From Hyphomicrobiaceae bacterium (GTDB lineage: Bacteria > Pseudomonadota > Alphaproteobacteria > Rhizobiales > Hyphomicrobiaceae): DNA of 64,000 nt. The stretch covers positions 1 to 64,000 of the forward strand of contig JAJFHG010000037.1 of the NCBI GenBank assembly GCA_021775735.1, in the 5' to 3' direction. Below are positions 20,272-27,840 of the stretch, piece by piece. Position 1 is the stretch's first letter, and every line of letters begins with the position of its first letter. The notes under the pieces are model-generated. The model made no database searches and was not told the DNA's origin. It was given only the letters and a program-made list of their open reading frames with translations. A program made the position numbers and the translations under genes.

Positions 20272-21387
20272 CTATGCTTTGCGCGCAAAGATCGTGTGCA
20301 CATGATGACCAACGGTTACGCCCAGCACCCAGGCCCACAATGAAAGCGTAAAGGGAAGGATCAGGCGCATCTGCGCATAGATCAACGCATCAATAGCAAT
20401 GAGCACGATCGTCGCTGCGGTCAGGCCAAGAAAGTCCATTTTTCTCCGCCAGAAAATCCAACCAAGCGCAAAACCGGTGAATGCAACACCAGCAATCAGT
20501 TGATCGCCATGCACGCGTGACAACTCATAGAAACGCCGCCCATCGAGATGCTGGGCAACGATGTGCGCATGAATTTTGACGCCGGACTGCTTTGAGCCAT
20601 TCCAAATTGATAAAGGCGTTCGGTGGCGATCCAGATAGGGATACTCCCCGCTGATGAGTATGATCTTTCCATTTAGGTTCTGCGACAGTTGACTTGATAT
20701 TTCAGCGTTGGTTTGCGCCTGCAGAACATCATCTGCTGAGATCGTAAGAAACGGATCCCTGTCTCTAGGTTCCCCAACGAGCCATGCAACGCGCGAACGC
20801 CCGGGAAGCGGTTCTCCCTTAGCTGTCTTTGCGATCAGCCATGCAAACGCGTCGTTATACTTTGGATCCGCCGACAATGATGTATAGCGAACGACGTCAT
20901 CGCCTTCGTGTTGGAGATCAATAAAACCTTTTTCTACATTCATTCGACCAAGAAACGTGTCTTGAAATTCGAACTCTTGTTTCGAAAACTGCTTGTGACG
21001 CTTTTCAATTGCCCCAAGAATAACATTGGCGGTGGCATTGTTGACGGCTGCAACAAGCGCATCGTCACGGTTTGGTTCTGTCGGCCGTGCAAAGTAGAAG
21101 TCGACACCAATGGTCCGCGCACCAGCTGCGTCGGCGTTGCGAATAAGATCGGCAATCAAATCGCGCGGCGTTGGAGACTGATACGGATATTTCGCAAGCG
21201 TCTTATTGGTTACAACGATGACGGTGATCCTGTCGTGATCACCCGTTATTCGGTCAGAGAGCAACGCTGTGCGCCAATCGGCTGTCCAATGCTCAATCGC
21301 GAGGATCTTGGATCGGATAGGCGTGAAAAATAGACCTGCGAGAAGCGCAAGACAAATACAAACAATCAAGACAGAAAGCTTCTTCAA
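20272..21387 (-). CDS. CHASE2-domain sensor protein without an output domain
   Basis: A 371-residue protein. A single N-terminal helix (VLIVCICLALLAGLFF) leads into a periplasmic CHASE2 sensor domain (about 25-285): HWTADWRTALLS, the ITVIVVTNKTLAKYPYQSP strand, AAGARTIGVDFYFARPTEPNRDDALVAAV, GFIDLQHEGDDVVRY and KIILISGEYPYLDRHRTP. Three C-terminal helices follow and the chain ends, with no kinase, cyclase or GGDEF domain. CHASE2 normally feeds such outputs, so here the signal must pass to a partner or the protein has another role. The start is a TTG at 21387 with GGGGGC upstream; no in-frame ATG is available. Confidence 0.88.
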   Translation of the reverse strand: MKKLSVLIVCICLALLAGLFFTPIRSKILAIEHWTADWRTALLSDRITGDHDRITVIVVTNKTLAKYPYQSPTPRDLIADLIRNADAAGARTIGVDFYFARPTEPNRDDALVAAVNNATANVILGAIEKRHKQFSKQEFEFQDTFLGRMNVEKGFIDLQHEGDDVVRYTSLSADPKYNDAFAWLIAKTAKGEPLPGRSRVAWLVGEPRDRDPFLTISADDVLQAQTNAEISSQLSQNLNGKIILISGEYPYLDRHRTPLSIWNGSKQSGVKIHAHIVAQHLDGRRFYELSRVHGDQLIAGVAFTGFALGWIFWRRKMDFLGLTAATIVLIAIDALIYAQMRLILPFTLSLWAWVLGVTVGHHVHTIFARKA

Positions 21388-21617
21388 CTGAGCCCCCTGT
21401 TGTTGTTGCTTTCAGCAGCACATACGGCTCACAACCACATACCGCTTGCGCTTCGAAAATAAACGGTCGACGCAATTTTCAAGATCGACCGCTTATTGTC
21501 TGATTACCGTCAAGTGTTATTCAAGCTCAATCGGACGGCGGCAAAGTTGGCCGCCGCCAGCCTTCAGGTCTTTAGAGATCCCAGTTCGGTGCACCTAGAA
21601 ACGTCGTGCATTGGATC

Positions 21618-21758
21618 CTAATCTTCGCAATCGTCGCCGGTACACGGCGGTCCGCCCGGATCTGCAAAAGCTGTCGATTGGGCAAGCGCAACAACACCAA
21701 GGCCCAAGATGAGAGCCATGGCAAAACTGCACAAAGACGAAGTGAAAGATTGTTTCAT
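21618..21758 (-). CDS. Very small secreted protein with C-terminal C-x4-C
   Basis: A 46-residue protein. The ATG at 21758 has GGGGGTGA upstream at a normal distance. A clear signal peptide (LCSFAMALILGLGVVALAQS, then TAFA) leaves a mature peptide of about 15 residues beginning DPGGPPC and ending CTGDDCED. The two cysteines could form a disulfide or bind metal. No family is recognised. It sits 230 bases upstream of the CHASE2 gene on the same strand and may be its first cistron. A divergent gene at 22043 encodes another secreted protein with a related C-terminus. Confidence 0.65.
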   Translation of the reverse strand: MKQSFTSSLCSFAMALILGLGVVALAQSTAFADPGGPPCTGDDCED

Positions 21759-22042
21759 TTGTCACCCCCACAATTTTCGGCAAGAAAGTAGAGTAGTGAA
21801 CGCCCAAACGCTACTTGGCACGTTTTATTCTGTCAACTAATCTATGGGCAGACGCGCAGGATCTGCTTTGCGAGACGCATTAATTCAGTGTGAAACTTTT
21901 CGTATGCGCGATAGTACGGTACTTTCTTAGTGTGCCGACGTTTCAGTTTAGCCATTGTGACGGATATCTAAACGCTAGAATCCACAAAGCTGGTTGTTGG
22001 ATCGGGGTATTGATCACTGTAGAGAGTGTTGGCGTGGAACAG

Positions 22043-22516
22043 ATGTATTTCAAGCGGACGCGTATTCCTGTGGCTGTAGTCCTTGCTGTTGTGGCCGTTA
22101 TCGCTTCACGTCTCTCTCATGTTTCTGCACAGTCAGATGAGTCCCAAGCCTACCTAGCAAGTCTCGTTGAACAGCTTACACAAGCCCAAACATGGCACGG
22201 TGTGATCCAAAAAAATTGCCAAAGCTTCGGCACTGCTCAACAAACTCAAAAATATAGGTCTTATCAAGAGTGTCTTGCTGATTTGGAACATGCAAAGGCA
22301 GTTCTCAAAAATATACAATCGCGGATTGATCAAGAAGTGGCGCGGTCGTCTGGTCAGTCTGCTCCAGGAGCGCCTGCACCCCCCGGCGACTTTCAAGACA
22401 GGTCGGCTGGTGATGGAGCGCAGCCATTTGGCCAGTCAGATCCTGCAGTTCCCGGTGGAGGTGGAGTCCCCGGAGGTGTACCAGCACGAGACGAATGCAT
22501 ATTTGGTCAATGCTGA
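22043..22516 (+). CDS. Secreted protein with helical core and Gly/Pro-rich C-x4-C tail
   Basis: A 157-residue protein. The signal peptide (IPVAVVLAVVAVIASRLSHVSA) is followed by a helical region (about 28-95) with two cysteines (KNCQSF, QECLADLEH). A low-complexity Gly/Pro/Ala tail ends in RDECIFGQC. The helical part resembles a short coiled coil. No family is recognised. The ATG at 22043 is close behind GGAAC; a GTG at 22034 is the alternative. It lies divergent to the 46-residue secreted peptide, with which it shares the PGG-rich tail and terminal C-x4-C. Confidence 0.62.
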   Translation: MYFKRTRIPVAVVLAVVAVIASRLSHVSAQSDESQAYLASLVEQLTQAQTWHGVIQKNCQSFGTAQQTQKYRSYQECLADLEHAKAVLKNIQSRIDQEVARSSGQSAPGAPAPPGDFQDRSAGDGAQPFGQSDPAVPGGGGVPGGVPARDECIFGQC

Positions 22517-22735
22517 AAATCGACAGCGTCATCCAATTGTATTTCAAGTTAGTGTGAGATGTGGACCTATTTTACTGCTCTGCTGTTTAGACGCCATCTG
22601 AAGTTCTGGGCAAGAATTCTGCACTGAAGAATCTCGGCAAGTTGTTCGCCCCTCCGGGCCATAACAAACGTTCGTCCATTACGTCAGCGACGTCTGCTTG
22701 ATGAGTAACAGCGAAAATGGATCAGACGAATAGTG

Positions 22736-22764
22736 TATGTCCGCGTTTGACCCGAAGGCGGGCG
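22736..22764 (+). repeat. Dispersed repeat, single module (eroded)
   Basis: TGTCCGCGTTTGACCCGAAGGCGG at 22738-22761 is the first module with a shifted right arm. It sits just past the end of the SUMF1 gene. Confidence 0.55.
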
Positions 22765-22775
22765 CACTTACAAAC

Positions 22776-23753
22776 TCATTTCGGCAACGGAAGATCGCGG
22801 GCAACACGAAAGCCGTAACCGTTCAATCGGTACGCGGGAAACATTGCGTTACGGAACGCCGCGCGCGTGGCTCTCGCGTTGCTTTGCCAAGACCCACCAC
22901 GCAAAACGCGATTGCAGTTAGGTTCGTCGGGTGCGGCAGAGCCATCGGTGGGTGCTGTTGCGTAGGCCTTGTCGTTATAACAATCCTGCACCCATTCAAA
23001 GATATTGCCGTGCATATCGTAGAGACCGAAATCATTAGGTTTGAACGAGCCAACAGGTGCCGTTAATTCATCATCCCACCGGCTCTTGCAAGTTTGGCAA
23101 TTGGCATTGTTCTCGCCAAGCTCATCACCCCACGAATAGCGCGTCGTCTTTCCTGCGCGCGCTGCGTATTCCCATTCTGCTTCTGTCAGTAGCCGATACG
23201 ACTGGCCTGTCACCCTGTTCAACCAGGTGAGATACTGCTTGGTGATCTCTTCCCACGACACGTTGATCACAGGCCGCGCAGCGTAGCCCCATTCAGCATC
23301 ACCGGATTGGAGCTGTTTTTGATGCCCCAACCGCCCATGGGGTTGAAGCCATGCGCTAGGTCGGTACACGCAGCCGCCACTATTGATGCAGGCGTTCCAT
23401 TCCGCGTTCGTCACCTCAAATTTCGATACCGCAAATGGCTTCGCGATTGTGACCTTGCGCTGAGGGCGTTCATTGTCGCGGGCGTCTCTGTCGGTTTCCG
23501 GTGATCCCATCACGAACCTGCCGGCGGGGATGACCACCATCTCAGGGCAGACGGGGCAGTCGCGGAATGTTGTGCCTTTAGTGGTCAGATCTTTGGTCTG
23601 GCCCAAGGAGGGGACGTCGTCAGGCGCCGCCGCCGATGCGAAGCGATCACAATCGGCGCGGCCTACACCAATTTGTGCGAGCAACATGACGACACTTGTG
23701 AAATACACGCGTGATTTGCTGCGGCAGGACTGGTTCAAGAATGTGTGTGTCAT
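22776..23753 (-). CDS. Secreted SUMF1-fold (formylglycine-generating-enzyme-like) protein
   Basis: A 325-residue protein with a signal peptide (VYFTSVVMLLAQIGVGRA). A full FGE-sulfatase (SUMF1) domain covers about 70-322: MVVIPAGRFVMGSPETDRDARDNERP, KFEVTNAEW, PVINVSWEE, YRLLTEAEWEYAARAG, YSWGDELG, GLYDMHGNIFEWVQD, VLRGGSW and GYGFRVAR. True formylglycine-generating enzymes have a catalytic cysteine pair just after GGSW. Here that segment is GGSWQSNARATRAAFR with no cysteine, so catalysis of that reaction is unlikely. Related proteins act in envelope signalling or as binding modules. It lies next to secreted proteins and a CHASE2 sensor. Confidence 0.9.
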   Translation of the reverse strand: MTHTFLNQSCRSKSRVYFTSVVMLLAQIGVGRADCDRFASAAAPDDVPSLGQTKDLTTKGTTFRDCPVCPEMVVIPAGRFVMGSPETDRDARDNERPQRKVTIAKPFAVSKFEVTNAEWNACINSGGCVYRPSAWLQPHGRLGHQKQLQSGDAEWGYAARPVINVSWEEITKQYLTWLNRVTGQSYRLLTEAEWEYAARAGKTTRYSWGDELGENNANCQTCKSRWDDELTAPVGSFKPNDFGLYDMHGNIFEWVQDCYNDKAYATAPTDGSAAPDEPNCNRVLRGGSWQSNARATRAAFRNAMFPAYRLNGYGFRVARDLPLPK

Positions 23754-24220
23754 GGCAATGTCCCGTCGTTTCTCTCTGACTAGGAATGAGCAGTGCTCGG
23801 TGCGCCATACACGCTTGCAAGGGAACTCGAATTGGCGGCGTGCTAAACGCGGGCGGCGTAAATTCAGCTACGGAAGTCTCCAGCAGCGTACGCGTCTCTG
23901 TGCGCTGCCGACACTGTCAAACAACGCTGGACCGTTTCCCGATCAATTGCTTCCTACCGGTCTACCGGTGCGGCCTTTAGTTAAAATTTATACCCTCGCG
24001 GAAGGCATCGCATTGATTTAGGTCAGCGCTGGATGTATGGCGTTGCCAGATTGATTTCAGGTCGCGGGAGCGGAGTTACGATCACCGCGAAATTTTAAGA
24101 CCAATTATTCCGATTGCCCGTGCATGCTCTCGCCTGGCAACCGCCAATACTCGTGCTGGTATCGTGATCAAAATGTCTGCTTGAGGCGTAACAGCGGCCA
24201 ACAAAAAAACAGCACACCGC
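23754..24220. other. Intergenic stretch with a degenerate FNR/FixK-like site
   Basis: No supported gene. TTGATTTAGGTCAG at 24013-24026 matches 8 of 10 fixed positions of the FNR/FixK consensus TTGAT-N4-ATCAA. No correctly placed downstream gene is seen, so its meaning is doubtful. Confidence 0.35.
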
Positions 24221-24907
24221 CTATCCCATCGAAATGGCTTCGGGTTTATCTTTGTGTTTGTCGCGATCCATCCGGTAGGTCACCAACGCCACGACACCGA
24301 GGACGAGATAGAAGAAAACACCGAGCAACACGACGGTCTGACCTGAGATCGGGCCAATGGCGGCGCGTTCCCACAATTGCGACCATGAATGGATTGCTGT
24401 TGGGTGCACGGCAATCTTTCCATAGTAGGCGACAGCTTGGATGGCAAAGATCCAGCCATAGTTACGTCGCAGGCGGCGGCCAAGCGCATTAAAATAGGAG
24501 ATATGATAATGCGGACGGCAATAGTCGTTCGCCAAGACTTCCTGCCACTCATCCAGTCCGATTACGCCTTCACCACGCAACATCGGTGCGTAAAAATGCG
24601 TTTCTATCCAGCGCGCCCTGGCACGCCAAACATTGAAATAACGATAGCGCCGGGCTTCAAGTCCAAGAAAACCAACCACCAAAATGCCGACAAGAATGAG
24701 GGGCAGTGGCGTGGCGCTGGCACTTGAATAGACGATGGACAACGCAATGCCGAGTGTGACAACCGACCAGTTGGTGGTGGTGTCAAGACGCGTGCGCCAC
24801 AACGTCGAGCGATACACCTCACCACGATAAAGGTGAGCCAACGCACCGATCTCAGCCGTGGTGAACTCATGGTGTGAAGTGGTGCGTTCTTTTTTTGTCT
24901 TTGCCAT
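24221..24907 (-). CDS. DUF2270 family membrane protein
   Basis: A 228-residue protein of the DUF2270 family. The N-terminal amphipathic part reads FTTAEIGALAHLYRGEVYRSTLWRTRLDTTTNWSV. Two close helices follow (about 50-85), then the family-typical LEARRYRYFNVWRARARWIETHFYAPML segment and two C-terminal helices. The role is not known. The N- and C-termini are lysine-rich. The ATG at 24907 leaves a 73-base gap to the hydrolase gene, which ends at 24981 on the same strand, so the two may be in one transcript. Confidence 0.9.
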   Translation of the reverse strand: MAKTKKERTTSHHEFTTAEIGALAHLYRGEVYRSTLWRTRLDTTTNWSVVTLGIALSIVYSSASATPLPLILVGILVVGFLGLEARRYRYFNVWRARARWIETHFYAPMLRGEGVIGLDEWQEVLANDYCRPHYHISYFNALGRRLRRNYGWIFAIQAVAYYGKIAVHPTAIHSWSQLWERAAIGPISGQTVVLLGVFFYLVLGVVALVTYRMDRDKHKDKPEAISMG

Positions 24908-24980
24908 TATTCAGATGGCACACCAAATTGAAACCCAATGCAAGGACTATTGTGGTCACTGAGCATTATCGGCCTCTGCG

Positions 24981-25940
24981 TTACACTTCCACATCGCGAA
25001 TGCCGAGGTAAGCATCAAACGCGGCCCAGAATCGCTGGCGCACATCATCGGTCTCTTGCAGGATCTCATGTTCACTGCCAGGCAGCAGAATATGTGTGCC
25101 CACTTTTAACCCAACGCAAAAGTCTTCAATTGCAGGCGTTGAAACGATCTTGTCGTTACCTGCTGCAAACACAAGCATGGGCACCTGCACGCGCGCAGGA
25201 AAGCTGGGGTTTTGCAGCTGGATGCAGGCGCGTGATGCGGCGCGCAACCATTGGATTGTTGGCGAACCAATACCAAGTTCGGGTGCCACATCAAGAATAG
25301 ATTTGTTGCGCGTCCAGCGTTCGTGATCATTGGTAATGCGATTGTCTTCAAAGGCAACCTGCTCTTCAGGGATGTCATAACCGCCGTACACGTAGGCCGT
25401 GGACATGCCAAACATGCAGCCAACCTCGCTATAAGCGCGGACTAATGCTTGCGGATAAGGCGTTTTTTCTCGGTTCAGTGCAATTAATGGCGCGCTGAGA
25501 ACAATACGCTCAAACCACGAGCCGGGCTTGACCGCCTGATGCAATAGAATTGTGCCACCCATGGAATGCGCAAGCGCCACAAACGGTGGCGGGCAATCCG
25601 GCAGCACAACATCTTTCATGAACCGAAATAGATCTTTTTGGTAGTCGCGAAAATCGCGGACATGTCCCTTGCGCGTATTACGCAACAGTCGCTCCGAGCC
25701 GCCCTGCCCCCGCCAATCCATGGTCGCTACCGCAAACCCACGTCGGCGCAAATCAGCAATGACCTCAAAATACTTCTCAATAAATTCGCCGCGCCCACCA
25801 AACAAACAGATGGTACCGCGTCGTGGCCCCCGCGTGGCTGACCAACGCGCAAAGCGCAGACGAACACCATCGTCTGCTTTCAATTCGTCAACAATAGCGC
25901 CACTCGGCACAGGATTACGCGCCAGGGTAACAAGTTGCAT
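24981..25940 (-). CDS. Alpha/beta hydrolase, lysophospholipase L2-like
   Basis: A 319-residue cytoplasmic serine hydrolase. The fold is visible as TICLFGGRGEFIEKYFEVIADL, VATMDWRGQGGSERLL, the nucleophile elbow AHSMGG, VPMLVFAAGNDKIVSTPAIEDF with the acidic residue, and LPGSEHEILQE with the catalytic histidine. This is the pattern of the PldB/monoacylglycerol lipase group, which releases fatty acids from lysophospholipids or monoglycerides. The exact substrate is not determined. It is the first gene of a possible two-gene unit with DUF2270. Confidence 0.9.
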   Translation of the reverse strand: MQLVTLARNPVPSGAIVDELKADDGVRLRFARWSATRGPRRGTICLFGGRGEFIEKYFEVIADLRRRGFAVATMDWRGQGGSERLLRNTRKGHVRDFRDYQKDLFRFMKDVVLPDCPPPFVALAHSMGGTILLHQAVKPGSWFERIVLSAPLIALNREKTPYPQALVRAYSEVGCMFGMSTAYVYGGYDIPEEQVAFEDNRITNDHERWTRNKSILDVAPELGIGSPTIQWLRAASRACIQLQNPSFPARVQVPMLVFAAGNDKIVSTPAIEDFCVGLKVGTHILLPGSEHEILQETDDVRQRFWAAFDAYLGIRDVEV

Positions 25941-26155
25941 CCACGCCTCATCTCACCAACAGCTTTTGCCGTCGACCCGCCCTGGGCGAAGCGACTATAC
26001 TAGCTGTACCATGACACAAACGTGCAGAAATGAAAAAGGCCGGTATGACAAACAGCACACCAGCCTCGTTATGTCTTCTCATGACGCGTATAAGCCGCCA
26101 ACATGCGACCCACCGCCGACGACCTGCGCCACGACCAGCGCCACTACCATTGCCA

Positions 26156-26884
26156 CTACCAGCGAATGACAACATCCTCACGGTAATCACGATTGCGAAA
26201 ACGCCCCCGGCCGATGCCGCGGTTGGCATTGCCAATGCAGGATGCAGAAATCACATCGCCGGTACACCTATCGACAGCAAGTTCGTAGATTTCACCTGTG
26301 TCGCGCTGGCGCGCCACCATGTATCCGATGTTGCCGCGCACCCGGCCACGACGAAAACCACGCCATCCTTCGCGACGTAGCTGTCGGCGAATACGGCGTT
26401 TTGGGATGCAACGCTGCGAACCATTCCATTCGTTAGGCCGCCGGTCTGACCAACGATCAACAGAACGGTCGGCATAATCGCGCTGACGCCAGCGCTTGTG
26501 CTGACCCCAACGCGGCTCATCTACTTGTGGTGCGATGTCATCCTTGAGGGATCCGTAAGAAGGCACATCACGGTACGTGTCATTATTATAAGTATCCGTG
26601 TTGTCATCATCGCGATATGCATGACGGTCGAGATCATCATGGCGGTCTCGTCGGGGGGCAATCGATTGCGGATGGCGATAGGGCTCGACATCAAAGGTAT
26701 GCCCACTACCGCGCGATTTCCGATTGTAATGCGAGGTGTCGCCGTCGGCGCGATACGCGTCATCACCGAGGTCTGCTGCGGTCACGGGTGTTGTGCCACC
26801 TGTCACGGCCAACAATCCAACCGCTGCAAGGCCGCAACCAGCCATCGCCCAGCGCTTGAAACAGCGCGCTTTTTTCATTGTCAT
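26156..26884 (-). CDS. Secreted, highly charged hypothetical protein
   Basis: A 242-residue protein with a signal peptide (MAGCGLAAVGLLAVTGGTTPVTAA). A long, low-complexity middle is rich in Asp, Arg, Tyr and His (about 40-150). A compact C-terminal domain of about 80 residues starts at RCIPKRRIRRQLRREGWRGF and ends with a CTGDVISASC-like loop. That C-terminal pattern (basic helix, strand with 'YMVARQRDTGEIYELAVD', two cysteines) recalls small PepSY-like secreted domains of Hyphomicrobiales, but I cannot name it firmly. GGGAG precedes the ATG at 26884. It is monocistronic. Confidence 0.75.
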   Translation of the reverse strand: MTMKKARCFKRWAMAGCGLAAVGLLAVTGGTTPVTAADLGDDAYRADGDTSHYNRKSRGSGHTFDVEPYRHPQSIAPRRDRHDDLDRHAYRDDDNTDTYNNDTYRDVPSYGSLKDDIAPQVDEPRWGQHKRWRQRDYADRSVDRWSDRRPNEWNGSQRCIPKRRIRRQLRREGWRGFRRGRVRGNIGYMVARQRDTGEIYELAVDRCTGDVISASCIGNANRGIGRGRFRNRDYREDVVIRW

Positions 26885-27126
26885 TTTCAGGTCTCCCGTT
26901 GCCTGTCTTCACCACTGAGCTTACGTGGCCCCGGCGTGCAGCAAAGACAGCGTTCAGGTTGGGTTAATCAACATGAACCCCAGATGAAGGGCACCGCTCA
27001 CCGTGCGTTTTAGGCCCGTTTTTTGGGGTGTATCGCCCTCAAAAATTTTACGGAGCGCTGCGCCTCAGGCCTTGAATGACCGCTTTGAGCCCCCAGATAA
27101 GTATCAGCGTATGCCTCTTTGGAGGG

Positions 27127-27220
27127 TGCGCGCTTCACGCCTGGGCTTGGGCGCACATGATGACTGTCGTGGGCGTTTCAGTGTAGGCATTCCACATGTC
27201 GCTTCTTGATGGAGGATATG
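27127..27220 (+). promoter_or_regulatory. ROSE-type RNA thermometer in the hsp20 leader
   Basis: Three hairpins can be drawn: 27127-27155 (TGCGC/GCGCA), 27163-27182 (ACTG/CAGT) and 27195-27220. The last pairs CAUGUC-G-CUUC with GGAGGAUAUG around a 5-base loop. It hides the ribosome binding site GGAGG behind a U-C-G-C-U strand with one unpaired G at 27201. The UYGCU strand with a bulged G is the hallmark of ROSE elements, which repress small heat-shock genes of rhizobia at normal temperature and melt on heating. The pairing was drawn by eye. Confidence 0.82.
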
Positions 27221-27222
27221 TC

Positions 27223-27681
27223 ATGCGACACATCGATTTTTCCCCCCTATACCGTTCCACTATCGGTTTCGACCGCCTGTTTGATTTGGTTGACACCCCT
27301 GCCGGCCTCAATGCCGACACCGGATACCCGCCTTACAATATTGAACGCACAGGTGATGACACCTACCGCATCACCATGGCAATCGCAGGCTTTGGCAAGG
27401 ATGACCTTTCTCTTGAAGTCAAAGAATCCCTGCTAACCGTCAAAGCTGAAAAGAAAACTGAAGGTGAGAACCGCGAATACCTACATCGCGGTATTGCCGA
27501 GCGCAGCTTTGAGCGGCGTTTCCAACTCGCCGATTATGTTGAGGTTTCAGGTGCAGGCGTCGCAGACGGCTTGCTCCACGTCGATCTTGTCCGACGTGTT
27601 CCAGAACGACTGAAACCACGTACAATTGCCATCGGTGGTGGCGACGACACAAAACAAATCGAAGCCCAGGACGCCGCTTAA
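27223..27681 (+). CDS. Small heat-shock protein, Hsp20/IbpA family
   Basis: A 152-residue chaperone that holds unfolding proteins. The N-terminal arm is HIDFSPLYRSTIGFDRLFDL. The alpha-crystallin domain spans about 28-125 (YPPYNIERTGDDTYRITMAIAGF, LLTVKAEKK, YLHRGIAERSFERRFQLADYVEV). A short tail has the I-x-I-like motif TIAI. The class A (IbpA-like) look agrees with the ROSE thermometer just upstream. The ATG at 27223 follows GGAGG; an in-frame ATG at 27196 lies inside the thermometer hairpin and is not used. It is monocistronic with a strong terminator. Confidence 0.95.
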   Translation: MRHIDFSPLYRSTIGFDRLFDLVDTPAGLNADTGYPPYNIERTGDDTYRITMAIAGFGKDDLSLEVKESLLTVKAEKKTEGENREYLHRGIAERSFERRFQLADYVEVSGAGVADGLLHVDLVRRVPERLKPRTIAIGGGDDTKQIEAQDAA

Positions 27682-27710
27682 GTCCTGGTAACGCACAACA
27701 AACTTGTTTG

Positions 27711-27739
27711 AGAGGGCGCTTTACGCGCCCTCTTTTTTT
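27711..27739 (+). terminator. Intrinsic terminator after hsp20
   Basis: A 9-bp stem (AGAGGGCGC at 27711-27719 with 27725-27733), loop TTTAC, followed by seven T. Confidence 0.93.
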
Positions 27740-27840
27740 GAGACAGACGCTAAAGAACGCCACGTAGACTTCAAAAACTGACCCACGTCGGGTTCGTATA
27801 TGAAAGTCAATCGCAGTTTTTCAGGTGGCGTTGTGGAAAG

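Noticed and set aside
24013-24026. FNR/FixK-like box TTGATTTAGGTCAG
   Set aside because: Two of the fixed bases are wrong and no gene starts at a suitable distance on either strand, so I do not claim a functional site.
26011-26169. Short Thr/Pro-rich plus-strand frame
   Set aside because: No ribosome binding site, overlaps the end of the secreted protein gene on the other strand, and the low-complexity end comes from a short local repeat.
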